Below the pieces are notes generated by a model. That model was not told where the DNA came from, made no database searches, and saw only the letters and a list, made by a program, of their open reading frames with translations. Below, in pieces: positions 23,885-33,280 of a DNA stretch of 64,000 bases. The position numbers were made by a program, and so were the translations under genes. This DNA is from Flavobacterium sasangense DSM 21067 (lineage in GTDB: Bacteria; Bacteroidota; Bacteroidia; Flavobacteriales; Flavobacteriaceae), in the NCBI RefSeq assembly GCF_000686885.1, contig NZ_JMLU01000001.1:310001-374000 (forward strand). Reading direction: 5' to 3'. Each line of letters starts with the position of its first letter. Within the stretch, counting starts at the first letter, position 1.

Positions 23885-24511
23885 TTAAAAAAACATTTTA
23901 TAAAGTGATGAAACTGCAACAATCCCTGTTAGTGTTGCAATTAAAAAATTTATGTTCTGAACTATAAAAGTAAGTTTATGTTCGATTTTCTTGAAGAATT
24001 TGGCATATAAATAAAACACAAAATAAGTTCCTGAAGCTGCTGCTAATGAAAACAAAAGAATTGAAACAATATCATATTGAAACAATTCTTTTGAAGACAT
24101 CATTAAAGTAGTTAGCGCATACCAAGGAATTGCAAACATATTAAAGGAAGATAACGCCATTCCATAAAGGAAACGATTTCTTTTTTTATCGATCTTCACT
24201 TCAATTTCTTTTTTCTTTTTGGCATTGAATCCCATTATGGTAAAAGCAATGGTTAACCCAATGAAAATAAAAGTTCCTATTTTTTTCAATCCTTCACTGA
24301 AAACTGGATTCGCATCTAAGAATTTTGCAAAATACGTCCCCAAAAAACTTTGGATAAAAACCACTACAACTGCTCCTAAAGCAAAATTTAAGGCTTGTTT
24401 TTGACTTTCTTTGATGCTGATTTTAGCAATCGTCATATTCAACATACCTGGAATAATGATACCGCCAATGGAAATTATCAAACCTAAAAAAATAGCTAAA
24501 AGAAATGTCAT
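23885..24511 (-). CDS. LysE-family amino acid exporter
   Basis: A 208-residue protein with six predicted membrane helices. The N-terminal GLIISIGGIIIPGMLNMTIA and the pattern of paired helices fit the LysE/RhtB superfamily of amino acid efflux proteins. The substrate is unknown. It lies 4 nt upstream of the likely start of the ATL gene, so they probably share a transcript. Confidence 0.8.
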   Translation of the reverse strand: MTFLLAIFLGLIISIGGIIIPGMLNMTIAKISIKESQKQALNFALGAVVVVFIQSFLGTYFAKFLDANPVFSEGLKKIGTFIFIGLTIAFTIMGFNAKKKKEIEVKIDKKRNRFLYGMALSSFNMFAIPWYALTTLMMSSKELFQYDIVSILLFSLAAASGTYFVFYLYAKFFKKIEHKLTFIVQNINFLIATLTGIVAVSSLYKMFF

Positions 24512-24564
24512 AAATTGATTTTTATCAAAATTAAGGAAGAATATTGAAATGAATGTAACAAAAA

Positions 24565-25239
24565 TTACTTAATTCGGAACTTGATATAGGTAATAGGTTT
24601 GTTTACTTCCAAATACTGACTTTCGTAAAACGTTTGAATTCCGGTCACTTCAGCTGGTGCTCCTTCGTTTTTGTAAATATTGTGATTCGCATAGATTACT
24701 TCATGACCCAAACCATGTAACAACCCTAATGTATAACCATGCATAAATTCTGAATCGGTTTTTAAATGCATCAATCCGCTTGGCTTTAGGATTTTTTTGT
24801 AGCGTTCTAAAAACTCCGCATTGGTCATTCTGTGCTTCGTTCTTTTGTATTTGATTTGTGGATCTGGGAAAGTAATCCAAATTTCAGACACTTCATTTTC
24901 AGCGAAAATATGATTGATTAACTCGATTTGCGTTCTTACAAAAGCTACGTTATTCATACACGATTCTACCGCAGTTTTTGCACCACGCCAAAATCTCGCT
25001 CCTTTGATATCAATTCCAATGAAGTTTTTTTCTGGAAATCTTTCGGCTAACCCAACAGAGTATTCACCTTTTCCACAACCTAATTCTAATACAATTGGGT
25101 TATCGTTTTTAAAGAATTCACTATTCCATTTACCTCTTAACGGAAATTCATTCCCTACAACTTCTTCTCTTGTTGGTTGAAAAACATTAGAAAACGTTTC
25201 GTTCTCACTGAATCTTTTTAATTTATTTTTACTTCCCAC
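24565..25239 (-). CDS. trmB: tRNA (guanosine(46)-N7)-methyltransferase
   Basis: The start chosen is the GTG at 25239, which gives the family-typical MGSKNKLKRFSENETF. An in-frame TTG at 25269 would add ten residues. Motifs include VLELGCGKGEYSVGLAERF (SAM binding), NFIGIDIKGARFWRGAKTA and ITFPDPQIKYKRTKHRM, all diagnostic of TrmB. The enzyme methylates G46 in tRNA variable loops. It is 224 residues with this start, a normal length. Confidence 0.93.
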   Translation of the reverse strand: MGSKNKLKRFSENETFSNVFQPTREEVVGNEFPLRGKWNSEFFKNDNPIVLELGCGKGEYSVGLAERFPEKNFIGIDIKGARFWRGAKTAVESCMNNVAFVRTQIELINHIFAENEVSEIWITFPDPQIKYKRTKHRMTNAEFLERYKKILKPSGLMHLKTDSEFMHGYTLGLLHGLGHEVIYANHNIYKNEGAPAEVTGIQTFYESQYLEVNKPITYIKFRIK

Positions 25240-25338
25240 TTCTAAATAATTTTGGGCAAAATTAATCAAATAATTAGCAACACAAATAAACTTTTAATAA
25301 TGTTTCAATAACCTTAACATTAGATACGTTTTCGTTTT

Positions 25339-26178
25339 TTGCATAAAACTTTTATTTTGAAGAAACGTAAAGTTGAAGTGGCTGTTATTTCCGATGTTCA
25401 TCTTGGAACGTATGGTTGCCATGCGAAAGAATTATTGGATTATTTATCTTCGATAAAACCTAAAATTTTAATTCTAAATGGCGATATTATTGATATTTGG
25501 CAATTTAGAAAATCCTATTTTCCATCGAAACACTTAGAAGTAATTAAGAAAATTATTTCTATGAGTACCAAAGGTACAAAAGTGTACTACATTACCGGAA
25601 ATCACGATGAATTTCTTAGAAAATTTACCGATTTACATATGGGAAACATCAGTTTAATTGATAAACTCGTATTAGAATTAGACCATAAAAGAGCTTGGAT
25701 TTTTCATGGTGATGTTTTTGATGCTTCGATTACTCAAGCAAAATGGTTAGCAAAATTAGGCGGTTGGGGTTACGACATCCTCATTTTAATTAACCGATTT
25801 ATCAATTGGGTTTTAGCCCGATTTAACAAAGAACCGTATTCGCTTTCTAAGAAAATTAAAAACAATGTAAAATCTGCTGTTAAATTTATCACTAACTTTG
25901 AAAATGTTTGTGTGGAATTGGCGATAGAAAACGACTACGATTATGTAATTTGCGGGCATATTCACGAGCCCAAAATTGAGTTTATGGAAAATGAAAAAGG
26001 AGAAGTTTTCTATTTGAATTCGGGCGATTGGGTAGAAAATTTAACCGCATTAGAATACAACAACAAAAAGTGGAAATTATACCAACACGATAGAAATTTT
26101 AGTTCGGAAGAAAATGAGTATAATTTTGAAGATGAAAATAAATTAGCCGAACAATTTATTGCGGTTTTGAAAAAGTAA
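25339..26178 (+). CDS. LpxH-like metallophosphoesterase (UDP-2,3-diacylglucosamine hydrolase family)
   Basis: A 279-residue calcineurin-like phosphoesterase. Metal ligands are visible in AVISDVHLGTYG (Asp-x-His), LILNGDIIDIW (GD), ITGNHDEF (GNHD), WIFHGDVFD and CGHIHEP (GHxH). The family contains LpxH-like enzymes of lipid A synthesis, and many Bacteroidota copies are annotated so. The stop overlaps the start of the following glycosyltransferase by one base (TAATG), suggesting a common envelope pathway. Substrate specificity is inferred. Confidence 0.85.
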   Translation: MHKTFILKKRKVEVAVISDVHLGTYGCHAKELLDYLSSIKPKILILNGDIIDIWQFRKSYFPSKHLEVIKKIISMSTKGTKVYYITGNHDEFLRKFTDLHMGNISLIDKLVLELDHKRAWIFHGDVFDASITQAKWLAKLGGWGYDILILINRFINWVLARFNKEPYSLSKKIKNNVKSAVKFITNFENVCVELAIENDYDYVICGHIHEPKIEFMENEKGEVFYLNSGDWVENLTALEYNNKKWKLYQHDRNFSSEENEYNFEDENKLAEQFIAVLKK

Positions 26179-27233
26179 TGAAGAAAAAAATACTTATTGC
26201 GCCACTCAATTGGGGTTTAGGACATGCCACAAGATGTATTCCTATTATAAAAGCATTGGAAGAAAATGGTTTTGAACCCATTATTGCTTCTGACGGAGTA
26301 GCTTTAGCTTTGTTGAAAAAAGAATTCCCAAATCTTTTGAGTATTGAATTGCCTGCCTACAACATTCAATATGCAGAAAAAGGCAAAAACTTTAAGTGGA
26401 AATTAGCGCTTCAAATGCCAAAAATGATGTTGGCCATCAAAAAAGAGAAATCAAAAATCAATAAGATTATCGAAAACTATGAAATTGATGGAATTATTAG
26501 CGATAATCGATTGGGTGTTTATTCTTCAAAAGTCCCTTCGGTTTTCATTACACATCAATTGAATGTACTTTCTGGAAAAACCTCTTGGTTGACTACCAAA
26601 TTGCATTCGCGTTATATTTCTAAATTTGATGCTTGCTGGGTTCCTGATGTAGCTGGCGCGGAAAATTTATCAGGAAAATTAGGTCATCCCGAAAAAATAG
26701 TGGATAAAATCAATTACATTGGACCTTTAAGTCGAATTGAAAAAAAATCACTCCCAATCAAGTACGATATTATGGTTTTATTATCAGGACCAGAACCACA
26801 GCGTACTTTATTGGAAAAGAAACTTATCAAAGAATTAGAAAACAGTTCAAAGGAAATTCTTTTTGTAAAAGGTATTGTGGAATCGCAACAACAAATGGAG
26901 AAAGTAAATTCGATTACCTATTACAATTTCATGAATTCGGAACAATTAAGTACCGCTTTTAACGAAAGTGAATTTATAGTTTGTCGTTCGGGTTATACAA
27001 CGGTTATGGATTTGGCAAAATTGGAGAAAAAAGCATTTTTTATTCCGACGCCTGGGCAATACGAACAAGAATATTTGGCTAAAAAGTTTAAATCGGAAAT
27101 TGTGGCTCCAAGTTGCAAGCAAGAGAAATTCAAAGCTTCCAAATTAGAAAAAATTCACTTTTACAAAGGATTTAAGGATTTTTCGGTTGACCCGAATTGG
27201 AAAGAATTATTTCGTCTTTTCCAAAGTAAATGA
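26178..27233 (+). CDS. glycosyltransferase (GT28/UGT-like)
   Basis: A 351-residue protein beginning ILIAPLNWGLGHATRCIPII, typical of MurG/UGT-like GT-B glycosyltransferases, and with a nucleotide-sugar-binding C-terminal half (FIVCRSGYTTVMDLAKLEKK, PTPGQYEQEYLA). Translation is coupled to the phosphoesterase through TAATG. Its 3' end runs 27 nt into the convergent histidine kinase gene. The acceptor is unknown, and an envelope glycolipid would suit its neighbour. Confidence 0.85.
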   Translation: MKKKILIAPLNWGLGHATRCIPIIKALEENGFEPIIASDGVALALLKKEFPNLLSIELPAYNIQYAEKGKNFKWKLALQMPKMMLAIKKEKSKINKIIENYEIDGIISDNRLGVYSSKVPSVFITHQLNVLSGKTSWLTTKLHSRYISKFDACWVPDVAGAENLSGKLGHPEKIVDKINYIGPLSRIEKKSLPIKYDIMVLLSGPEPQRTLLEKKLIKELENSSKEILFVKGIVESQQQMEKVNSITYYNFMNSEQLSTAFNESEFIVCRSGYTTVMDLAKLEKKAFFIPTPGQYEQEYLAKKFKSEIVAPSCKQEKFKASKLEKIHFYKGFKDFSVDPNWKELFRLFQSK

Positions 27234-28250
27234 AAATTCTGAACCAACTCCGATTTGACTTTCTACATAGATTTTTTCATCGTGACCTTCAATGATGTGT
27301 TTCACGATAGCTAATCCTAAACCTGAACCGCCTTCGCTTCTTGCACCACTTTTATCTACTCGGTAAAAACGTTCAAATAAACGTGGAATGTTTTGTTTTT
27401 CGATACCTTCACCGTTATCGGTAATTCTTATGATGACTTTATTTTTGGTTAAATCTTCTATTCCTACTTCAGTTGTTCCCCCTTTTTTACCGTATTTGAT
27501 AGAATTTACTACCAAGTTCGTCACTACTTGTTGGATTTTCTCTTGATCGGCCATTACCCAAATTGGTTTAGCGTATTTGGTGTCAAAAGTCAAGGTAATG
27601 TTTTTGTTTGCGGCTTTCATTTCGAACAAATCAAATACATTCTGAATTACCTCAACAATATTAAAACGAGTTACGTCTAGATTAATTTCACCAACTTCTA
27701 ATTTGGTAATCATATCTAAATCTTTCACGATGTAAATCAAACGTTCCACTCCTTTTTCGGCACGTTCTAGATATTTCGTTCGGATATTTTTGTCTTCCAT
27801 CGCGCCATCAAGAAGCGTAAGCAAATAACCTTGAATCGTAAAAAGTGGTGTTTTTAATTCGTGCGAAACGTTTCCTAAAAATTCTTTTCGGTATTCTTCT
27901 CTAATTTTTAAGGTTTCGATTTCTAATTTTTTATCTCGGGCAAACTTTTTTACTTCTTTCGTCAACGTTGCCATATCGGTTGTCACAGGTTGATTTACAT
28001 AAGAAGTAGTTTCTAAAAGCGAAACGTCGTCATAAATTTTCTTTACTCTTTTATAGATAAAATGCTCCACTCTAAATTGAATTAAAAAGAATGTCGCCGC
28101 ATAAAAAATTAGCGAAAAACCTAAAACAACCAGTAAATTTAATGACTGAACAAAATAATGATATAAAAAAATAGTCGCTAAAAAGAACAAGGTTACGTAT
28201 AACGATGACTTTAAAGCGAACTTATAAGATTTTTTAAATTTTAATTGCAT
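27207..28250 (-). CDS. PhoR-like sensor histidine kinase
   Basis: A 347-residue kinase. Two N-terminal membrane helices (about 13-32 and 38-57) flank a minimal loop, so there is no large periplasmic sensor. The dimerisation helix has the phospho-acceptor FLGNVSHELKTPL. The ATPase domain has VVNSIKYGKKG (N box), ITDNGEGIEKQN (G1), FERFYRVDKSGARSEGGSG and LGLAIVKHI (G2). The short sensor part resembles PhoR-type kinases of Bacteroidota. The start codon overlaps the stop of the response regulator gene by one base (TAATG). Confidence 0.9.
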   Translation of the reverse strand: MQLKFKKSYKFALKSSLYVTLFFLATIFLYHYFVQSLNLLVVLGFSLIFYAATFFLIQFRVEHFIYKRVKKIYDDVSLLETTSYVNQPVTTDMATLTKEVKKFARDKKLEIETLKIREEYRKEFLGNVSHELKTPLFTIQGYLLTLLDGAMEDKNIRTKYLERAEKGVERLIYIVKDLDMITKLEVGEINLDVTRFNIVEVIQNVFDLFEMKAANKNITLTFDTKYAKPIWVMADQEKIQQVVTNLVVNSIKYGKKGGTTEVGIEDLTKNKVIIRITDNGEGIEKQNIPRLFERFYRVDKSGARSEGGSGLGLAIVKHIIEGHDEKIYVESQIGVGSEFSFTLEKTK

Positions 28251-28939
28251 TAAAATTCGATTTTATATCCCACTCCTTTAATGGTTTTAAAGAAGCTATC
28301 TCCAATTTTTTCTCTTAATTTTCTGATGTGAACATCGATGGTTCTTCCACCCACTACTACTTCGTTACCCCAAACTTTGTCTAAAATTTCTTCGCGAGTA
28401 AATACTTTTCCCGGTTTTGTAGCTAGTAAATAGAACAATTCAAATTCTTTACGAGGCAAGATAATTTCTTCACCATCTTTAATGATTTTGTATTCTTCTC
28501 TGTTGATTTCGATATTACCTACTGTTAAAGTTGTAGTTGACGAAACGCCTTCTACTCCTTTCAATCTTCTTAACAATGCTTGCACTTTACTTACCAAAAC
28601 TTTTGGTTTGATTGGTTTTGCAATGTAATCATCAGCCCCAGCATCAAAACCTGCTACTTGCGAATAATCTTCGGAACGAGCAGTTAAAAAAGTAATAATC
28701 GTATCTTGAAGTTCTGGAATTTTTCTGATGTTTTCACAAGCTTCCATTCCGTCCATTTCGGGCATCATTACATCCATAATTATTAAATGAGGGTGCTCTT
28801 TCTTTGCTTTTGCGATAGCTTCTTTTCCATTAGAAGCCGTAACAATTTGATAGCCTTCTTGAGAAAGATTATATCCAACAATTTCTAAGATATCTTGCTC
28901 ATCATCAACCAATAAGATCTTAATGTCTTTTTTCTTCAT
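28250..28939 (-). CDS. PhoB/OmpR-family response regulator
   Basis: A 229-residue regulator. The receiver domain has ILLVDDEQDILEI, the phosphorylated Asp in LIIMDVMMPEMDG and the conserved Lys in IAKPIKPKVL. The C-terminal winged helix contains REEILDKVWGNEVVVGGRTI and VDVHIRKLREKIGD, as in PhoB and OmpR. It is co-translated with the PhoR-like kinase. The large TonB-dependent receptor gene is divergent, and their shared region carries periodic TTHACAA words that could be its binding sites. Phosphate sensing is an inference from family resemblance. Confidence 0.92.
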   Translation of the reverse strand: MKKKDIKILLVDDEQDILEIVGYNLSQEGYQIVTASNGKEAIAKAKKEHPHLIIMDVMMPEMDGMEACENIRKIPELQDTIITFLTARSEDYSQVAGFDAGADDYIAKPIKPKVLVSKVQALLRRLKGVEGVSSTTTLTVGNIEINREEYKIIKDGEEIILPRKEFELFYLLATKPGKVFTREEILDKVWGNEVVVGGRTIDVHIRKLREKIGDSFFKTIKGVGYKIEF

Positions 28940-28999
28940 TACAAAATTTGTTATGTTTTGGTTTGTAAAGGTAAAGATAAAATAAAATGTTCAAAGGAG

Positions 29000-29044
29000 T
29001 TTACAATTATTTAATCTATTAACAATTCGGTAACGCATTCACAA
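29000..29044 (+). promoter_or_regulatory. putative regulator site: three TTHACAA words at 19-bp spacing
   Basis: TTTACAA (29000), TTAACAA (29019) and TTCACAA (29038) are exactly 19 bp apart in the divergent region between the response regulator and the TonB-dependent receptor. They lie upstream of a likely -7 element, TTCCTTTG (29089-29096). TTHACA half-sites resemble those bound by PhoB/PhoP-type regulators, though the 19-bp period is not the classical 11 bp. Confidence 0.5.
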
Positions 29045-29118
29045 CTAATTCATAACAGGCAAGTAACTTTACTATAACACTCTGGCAGTTCCTTTGCACC
29101 AAAATTTAACAACACAAA

Positions 29119-31881
29119 ATGAAACTACGTTATCTATTATTATCATTATTCTTTTCAGTAGCAATGTTTGCTCAAAATGGAACTGTAACTGGAACTATTT
29201 TAGATAAAGAATTTAACAACGAACCTTTACCTTTTGCTAACATAGTAATTAAAGGAACAAAACAAGGAACTTCTACAGATGAAAATGGTAAATATTCCAT
29301 TTCATTAAAACCAGGAAATTATACTTTAGTAATTGGATATTTAGGATACGAAACTAAAGAAATACCATTTACCTTAAAAGCCAATGAGAAAAAAGTAATC
29401 AATCACACTTTAGAAGCTAGTGGCGTTCAGTTAGCTGATATTGAAATTATTCAAGTGGTTTCTAAAGAAAAAGAAAGTGCTTTATTACAAGAACAACAAA
29501 AAGCAGTTGAGATCAAACAAAGTATTGGTGCTGAAGAAATTTCTAAAAAAGGAATTGGAGATGTAGCAGCAGCAGTTGCAAAAACATCGGGTATTTCTAA
29601 ACAAGAGGGTTCAAGCGATATTTTTGTTAGAGGTTTAGGTGATCGATACAATTCTACTACAATGAATGGATTACCATTACCATCAAATAATCCTTCTACT
29701 AAAAATATGTCTTTAGATGTTTTCTCAACTGACATTGTGGAATACATTGGAATTGATAAAACATTCAATTATAAAAACTATGGAGACTTTGCAGGAGCAA
29801 ACGTTGATATTGTTTCTAAAACATACAAAGGAAGCGGAATGATTGAAGTAGGAAGTGGTATGAATGCAAATTCAAATGCAATTTCACAAAACAAATTTTA
29901 TTTGCAAGACGGACCAAGTTTTAATGGTTTTAGTAATCAACCTATACCAAATAATCCATTAGCTAGTTATAATTTTACTACAAGTTGGGACAAACAAGCT
30001 GCAACTCCAATAGGAAGTTCATTTTACTTAAGAGGAGGCGATTCTTACTCAGTAGGTTCTAACGGGAAATTAAGCTTCTTTTTAAACACTTCATTTGATA
30101 ATAATTATAATTACAAAGAAGGTGTAAGAAGAGGTGGTGTTGAAGCTAGTCAAGGTGTAGCTTATAAAGATTTATTTAGAAAAGCATATGAATACCAAAC
30201 AAGTTCAAATGCTATGGCTAATATTAACTATAAAATAAACAGTAATCATAACATCAAATTAAATACGATGTATATTAATTCTACATCTCAAAAACACGAA
30301 GAGTTTACAGGTGTAATTGATATTTTTGATGCAGCTCCTAATGGCGGAGGATATTTAACACGTTCAACATTTGAAAGAACTTCATTACTTATTAATCAGT
30401 TATTAGGTAATCACACTTTGAGTAATCGTATCAACTTTGATTGGGGACTTTCATACAACATGATGACAAACGTAATTCCTGATCGTATGCAAAACACATT
30501 CGTACCATCAGATAATGACAACCCAACAACATCTCCACTAATTGTTTCAAACTTAAACAAATCGGATAATCATAGATATTTTCAAGAAATGACTGATGAT
30601 GAATTAGCTGGGAATTTTACTTTGTCATATAAATTTGGGAAAACAGCTGAAGACAAATATAAAGGGAAATTTATCGCAGGATATAGCGCCAGATATAAAG
30701 AAATTAATTTTGATGCAACTCAATTTAACTTCAAAATTAACTCGCAACAAATTATAGATTTGAATAACATTGATGGATATTTTAATCAAAATAGCTTCAA
30801 TTTAGGATATTTCGATATTCAAACATTTAGAGGTGGTTTAAGTGCTCCAAATGCATTAGATCCTCAAAATTTTAATGGTCAACAAATTATTTCTGCAGGT
30901 TTTGGAGCTATTGAATATCAGTTTACACCAAAATTATTCGTAATTGCTGGTTTCCGTTCTGAATATATTATCCAAGATATTTTTTACAGCACTTCATTAA
31001 AGTCTGGGAAAAAATTATCTGATACCATGGAATATTTACCTTCATTAACTGCAAAATATGAAATAAGCGAAAAACAAAATATAAAATTTGCAGCTAGTAA
31101 AACTTATACTTTACCTCAGTTTAAAGAAAGAGCACCTTTCTTATTTGAAGAAGTAGGACAAAGTTTCTTTGGAAATGAAAACTTATACAACTCTACTGAT
31201 TATAACTTTGATCTAAAATGGGAAATGTATCCTAAAAATGGTGAAGTTATATCATTTACAGGATTTGGTAAATATATTCAAAACCCAATCAATCAAGTTA
31301 CAGTTGCTTCTGCTACAAATGATATTTCTTGGGTAAATACAGGAGAAAAAGCAATCGGTTTAGGGATTGAAGGGGAATGGAGAAAAAACATTATTTCAAG
31401 AGAAAATAGTACAACAGGTGAAAAAACTAATTTAGGTTTTGGATTAAATGTTTCTTATTTATTTACTAATCAAGATTTAGATACTCAAAAAGTAATTGAA
31501 GAAAATCCAGGAATTAGTGTGGCATTTACAAATAAAGATTCAAGACTTACAGGAGCTTCTGATTTATTAGTAAACTCTGATATCAGTTTCAACAAAGATT
31601 TTAAAAATGATAAATCGCTAACGGCAACTTTAGCTGGAGGTTACTTTTCAGACAGAATTTATGCGCTTGGTGTTACCGGAAAAGGGGATTTAGTAGATAG
31701 TGAAGTTATTACTTTAGATTTTGTATTAAAATATAAAATAAACAAAAATATTGGGTTTGGATTTAGTGCAAAGAACTTAACCAACCCAACTATCGAAAGA
31801 ACACAAGATATTCAAAATGTTGTAGTTGACTCTTACAAGAAGGGGAGAAACTTTAGTATTTCGATGAAATATTCTTTCTAA
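29119..31881 (+). CDS. TonB-dependent receptor with carboxypeptidase-regulatory-like domain
   Basis: A 920-residue outer-membrane receptor. After the signal peptide (ending AMFAQ) comes a carboxypeptidase-D regulatory-like domain (VTGTILDKEFNNEPLPFANI, GTSTDENGKYSISLKPGNY). The plug follows, with IFVRGLGDRYNSTTMNGLPL near residue 170. The rest is a 22-strand-type barrel ending in FSISMKYSF with a terminal aromatic residue. It is not followed by a SusD gene, so it is not a typical polysaccharide locus. Being divergent from a PhoB/PhoR-like pair, it may import a phosphorus-containing substrate. The substrate is unproven. Confidence 0.92.
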   Translation: MKLRYLLLSLFFSVAMFAQNGTVTGTILDKEFNNEPLPFANIVIKGTKQGTSTDENGKYSISLKPGNYTLVIGYLGYETKEIPFTLKANEKKVINHTLEASGVQLADIEIIQVVSKEKESALLQEQQKAVEIKQSIGAEEISKKGIGDVAAAVAKTSGISKQEGSSDIFVRGLGDRYNSTTMNGLPLPSNNPSTKNMSLDVFSTDIVEYIGIDKTFNYKNYGDFAGANVDIVSKTYKGSGMIEVGSGMNANSNAISQNKFYLQDGPSFNGFSNQPIPNNPLASYNFTTSWDKQAATPIGSSFYLRGGDSYSVGSNGKLSFFLNTSFDNNYNYKEGVRRGGVEASQGVAYKDLFRKAYEYQTSSNAMANINYKINSNHNIKLNTMYINSTSQKHEEFTGVIDIFDAAPNGGGYLTRSTFERTSLLINQLLGNHTLSNRINFDWGLSYNMMTNVIPDRMQNTFVPSDNDNPTTSPLIVSNLNKSDNHRYFQEMTDDELAGNFTLSYKFGKTAEDKYKGKFIAGYSARYKEINFDATQFNFKINSQQIIDLNNIDGYFNQNSFNLGYFDIQTFRGGLSAPNALDPQNFNGQQIISAGFGAIEYQFTPKLFVIAGFRSEYIIQDIFYSTSLKSGKKLSDTMEYLPSLTAKYEISEKQNIKFAASKTYTLPQFKERAPFLFEEVGQSFFGNENLYNSTDYNFDLKWEMYPKNGEVISFTGFGKYIQNPINQVTVASATNDISWVNTGEKAIGLGIEGEWRKNIISRENSTTGEKTNLGFGLNVSYLFTNQDLDTQKVIEENPGISVAFTNKDSRLTGASDLLVNSDISFNKDFKNDKSLTATLAGGYFSDRIYALGVTGKGDLVDSEVITLDFVLKYKINKNIGFGFSAKNLTNPTIERTQDIQNVVVDSYKKGRNFSISMKYSF

Positions 31882-31910
31882 AACAATTAGTTAACAATAA
31901 TTAAATATTT

Positions 31911-31944
31911 GGCAGATTTTATTTCAAAATCTGCCTTCTTTTTT
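31911..31944 (+). terminator. terminator of the TonB-dependent receptor gene
   Basis: A perfect 10-bp stem GGCAGATTTT / AAAATCTGCC with a 5-nt loop is followed by TTCTTTTTT. The next gene has its own -7 box, TACATTTG (31991-31998). Confidence 0.92.
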
Positions 31945-31990
31945 AATAAACTAATAACATTAGGATAAACACTAAAAAACAATTCAGGTC

Positions 31991-31998
31991 TACATTTG
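31991..31998 (+). promoter_or_regulatory. -7 box of the repeat-rich lipoprotein gene
   Basis: TACATTTG fits TAnnTTTG and lies 26 nt before the ATG at 32024, after the preceding terminator. No clear -33 TTG is seen. Confidence 0.5.
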
Positions 31999-32023
31999 CT
32001 TCAATAAATTAAATAACACAAAA

Positions 32024-33172
32024 ATGAAAAATTTACTATTATCAGCTTTAGCTATAGCTGTTTTAACTTTCACTTCTTGCTCAAGAGATGAAGAATCTGA
32101 TAACAACAATAATGCTGTGACTATTAATCCAGCAGATTTTAAAGGAGAATTGTTAGCAGGACAATCTGCTACATTAGACCCTACACAAGTATACAACTTA
32201 ACAGGTTCATTTATCGTTAGAGGTGGTGCAACTTTAACTATTCCAGCTGGAACAAGAATTGAAGCTACTGGAGGAACTGCTTCTTACATTGCAATCGCTC
32301 AAGACGGGTTACTTTATGTGAATGGAACATCTACTAATCCAGTAGTAATGACAAGTGGTAACGCTGTTAAAGCTACAGGAGATTGGGGTGGATTAGTAAT
32401 TTGTGGTAGAGCAAACACAAACAAAGGAGGTTCAACTGGTCAAACTGCTACTTCAGAGGTAGGAGATTTAACTTATGGAGGCACAGAAAACACAGATAGT
32501 TCAGGTGTTATTCGTTACTTAAGAGTTGAATACACAGGTGCTGCATTTAACGCAACTAAAGAATTTAATGGTGTATCATTATTTGGTGTAGGTAGCGGTA
32601 CGGTTTTCGAATATGTTCAAGCTTACAAAAGTGGTGATGATGGAATTGAATTTTTTGGTGGAGCTGTCAATCCAAGATATTTAATTGCATTACATAGTGA
32701 AGATGATGCGGTTGACTTTGCTGATGGTTTCTCTGGAACAATTGATTATGTGTTTATCAAAGATGTAGCTAAAGCAGGAGTTGAAGGTTCAAACAATGGA
32801 GACAATGGAGCTGCAACTCCAACAACAAACGCAACATTAAAAAACTTTACAATCTTAAAAGGAAGTTTAGCTGGTTCTGAGCACGGAATGTATTTAAAAG
32901 AAGGTACTGGTAAATGGAACTGTCAAAACATCTATATTGATGGATTTACTAAAGGTTTAAAAATCAATTCATCAACAGCTGATGCTAATTCAAACTTAAA
33001 CGTTGATAATGGTTTTGTTACTTTCAATCCTATTTATTTTGGAGCAACTATAACAACGAATTCTGAATACGCTGGTACAAATACAACTTACTTAACTGTA
33101 GGAACAAACACTGGAGCTGGAAATAGTGGTGCAACACCAACTTGGGCAACTGGCTGGACAACTGGTTTTTAA
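32024..33172 (+). CDS. beta-helix-like lipoprotein next to the TonB-dependent receptor
   Basis: A 382-residue protein with a lipoprotein signal (LTFTSCSRDEE, Cys19). The body contains parallel-beta-helix-like turns: GSFIVRGGATLTIPAGTRIE, WGGLVICGRANTN, GVIRYLRVEYTG and FEYVQAYKSGDDGIEFFGG. This protein is often found after this receptor type in Flavobacteriaceae, where a surface substrate-capture role is plausible but untested. The repeats are Gly- and Asn-rich and the frame is complete. It has its own promoter and terminator. Confidence 0.78.
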   Translation: MKNLLLSALAIAVLTFTSCSRDEESDNNNNAVTINPADFKGELLAGQSATLDPTQVYNLTGSFIVRGGATLTIPAGTRIEATGGTASYIAIAQDGLLYVNGTSTNPVVMTSGNAVKATGDWGGLVICGRANTNKGGSTGQTATSEVGDLTYGGTENTDSSGVIRYLRVEYTGAAFNATKEFNGVSLFGVGSGTVFEYVQAYKSGDDGIEFFGGAVNPRYLIALHSEDDAVDFADGFSGTIDYVFIKDVAKAGVEGSNNGDNGAATPTTNATLKNFTILKGSLAGSEHGMYLKEGTGKWNCQNIYIDGFTKGLKINSSTADANSNLNVDNGFVTFNPIYFGATITTNSEYAGTNTTYLTVGTNTGAGNSGATPTWATGWTTGF

Positions 33173-33195
33173 TTAAAAACAAAATTGTATTACAT

Positions 33196-33222
33196 AATCC
33201 CTCTTCGTGAGGGATTTTTTAT
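33196..33222 (+). terminator. terminator of the beta-helix lipoprotein gene
   Basis: An 8-bp stem AATCCCTC / GAGGGATT around TTCGT is followed by TTTT, 24 nt past the stop. Confidence 0.93.
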
Positions 33223-33280
33223 TTGGCATTGTATTTGCAATTAAAAAAATTATTATCTTTACACTCAATAATAGTTGTAC

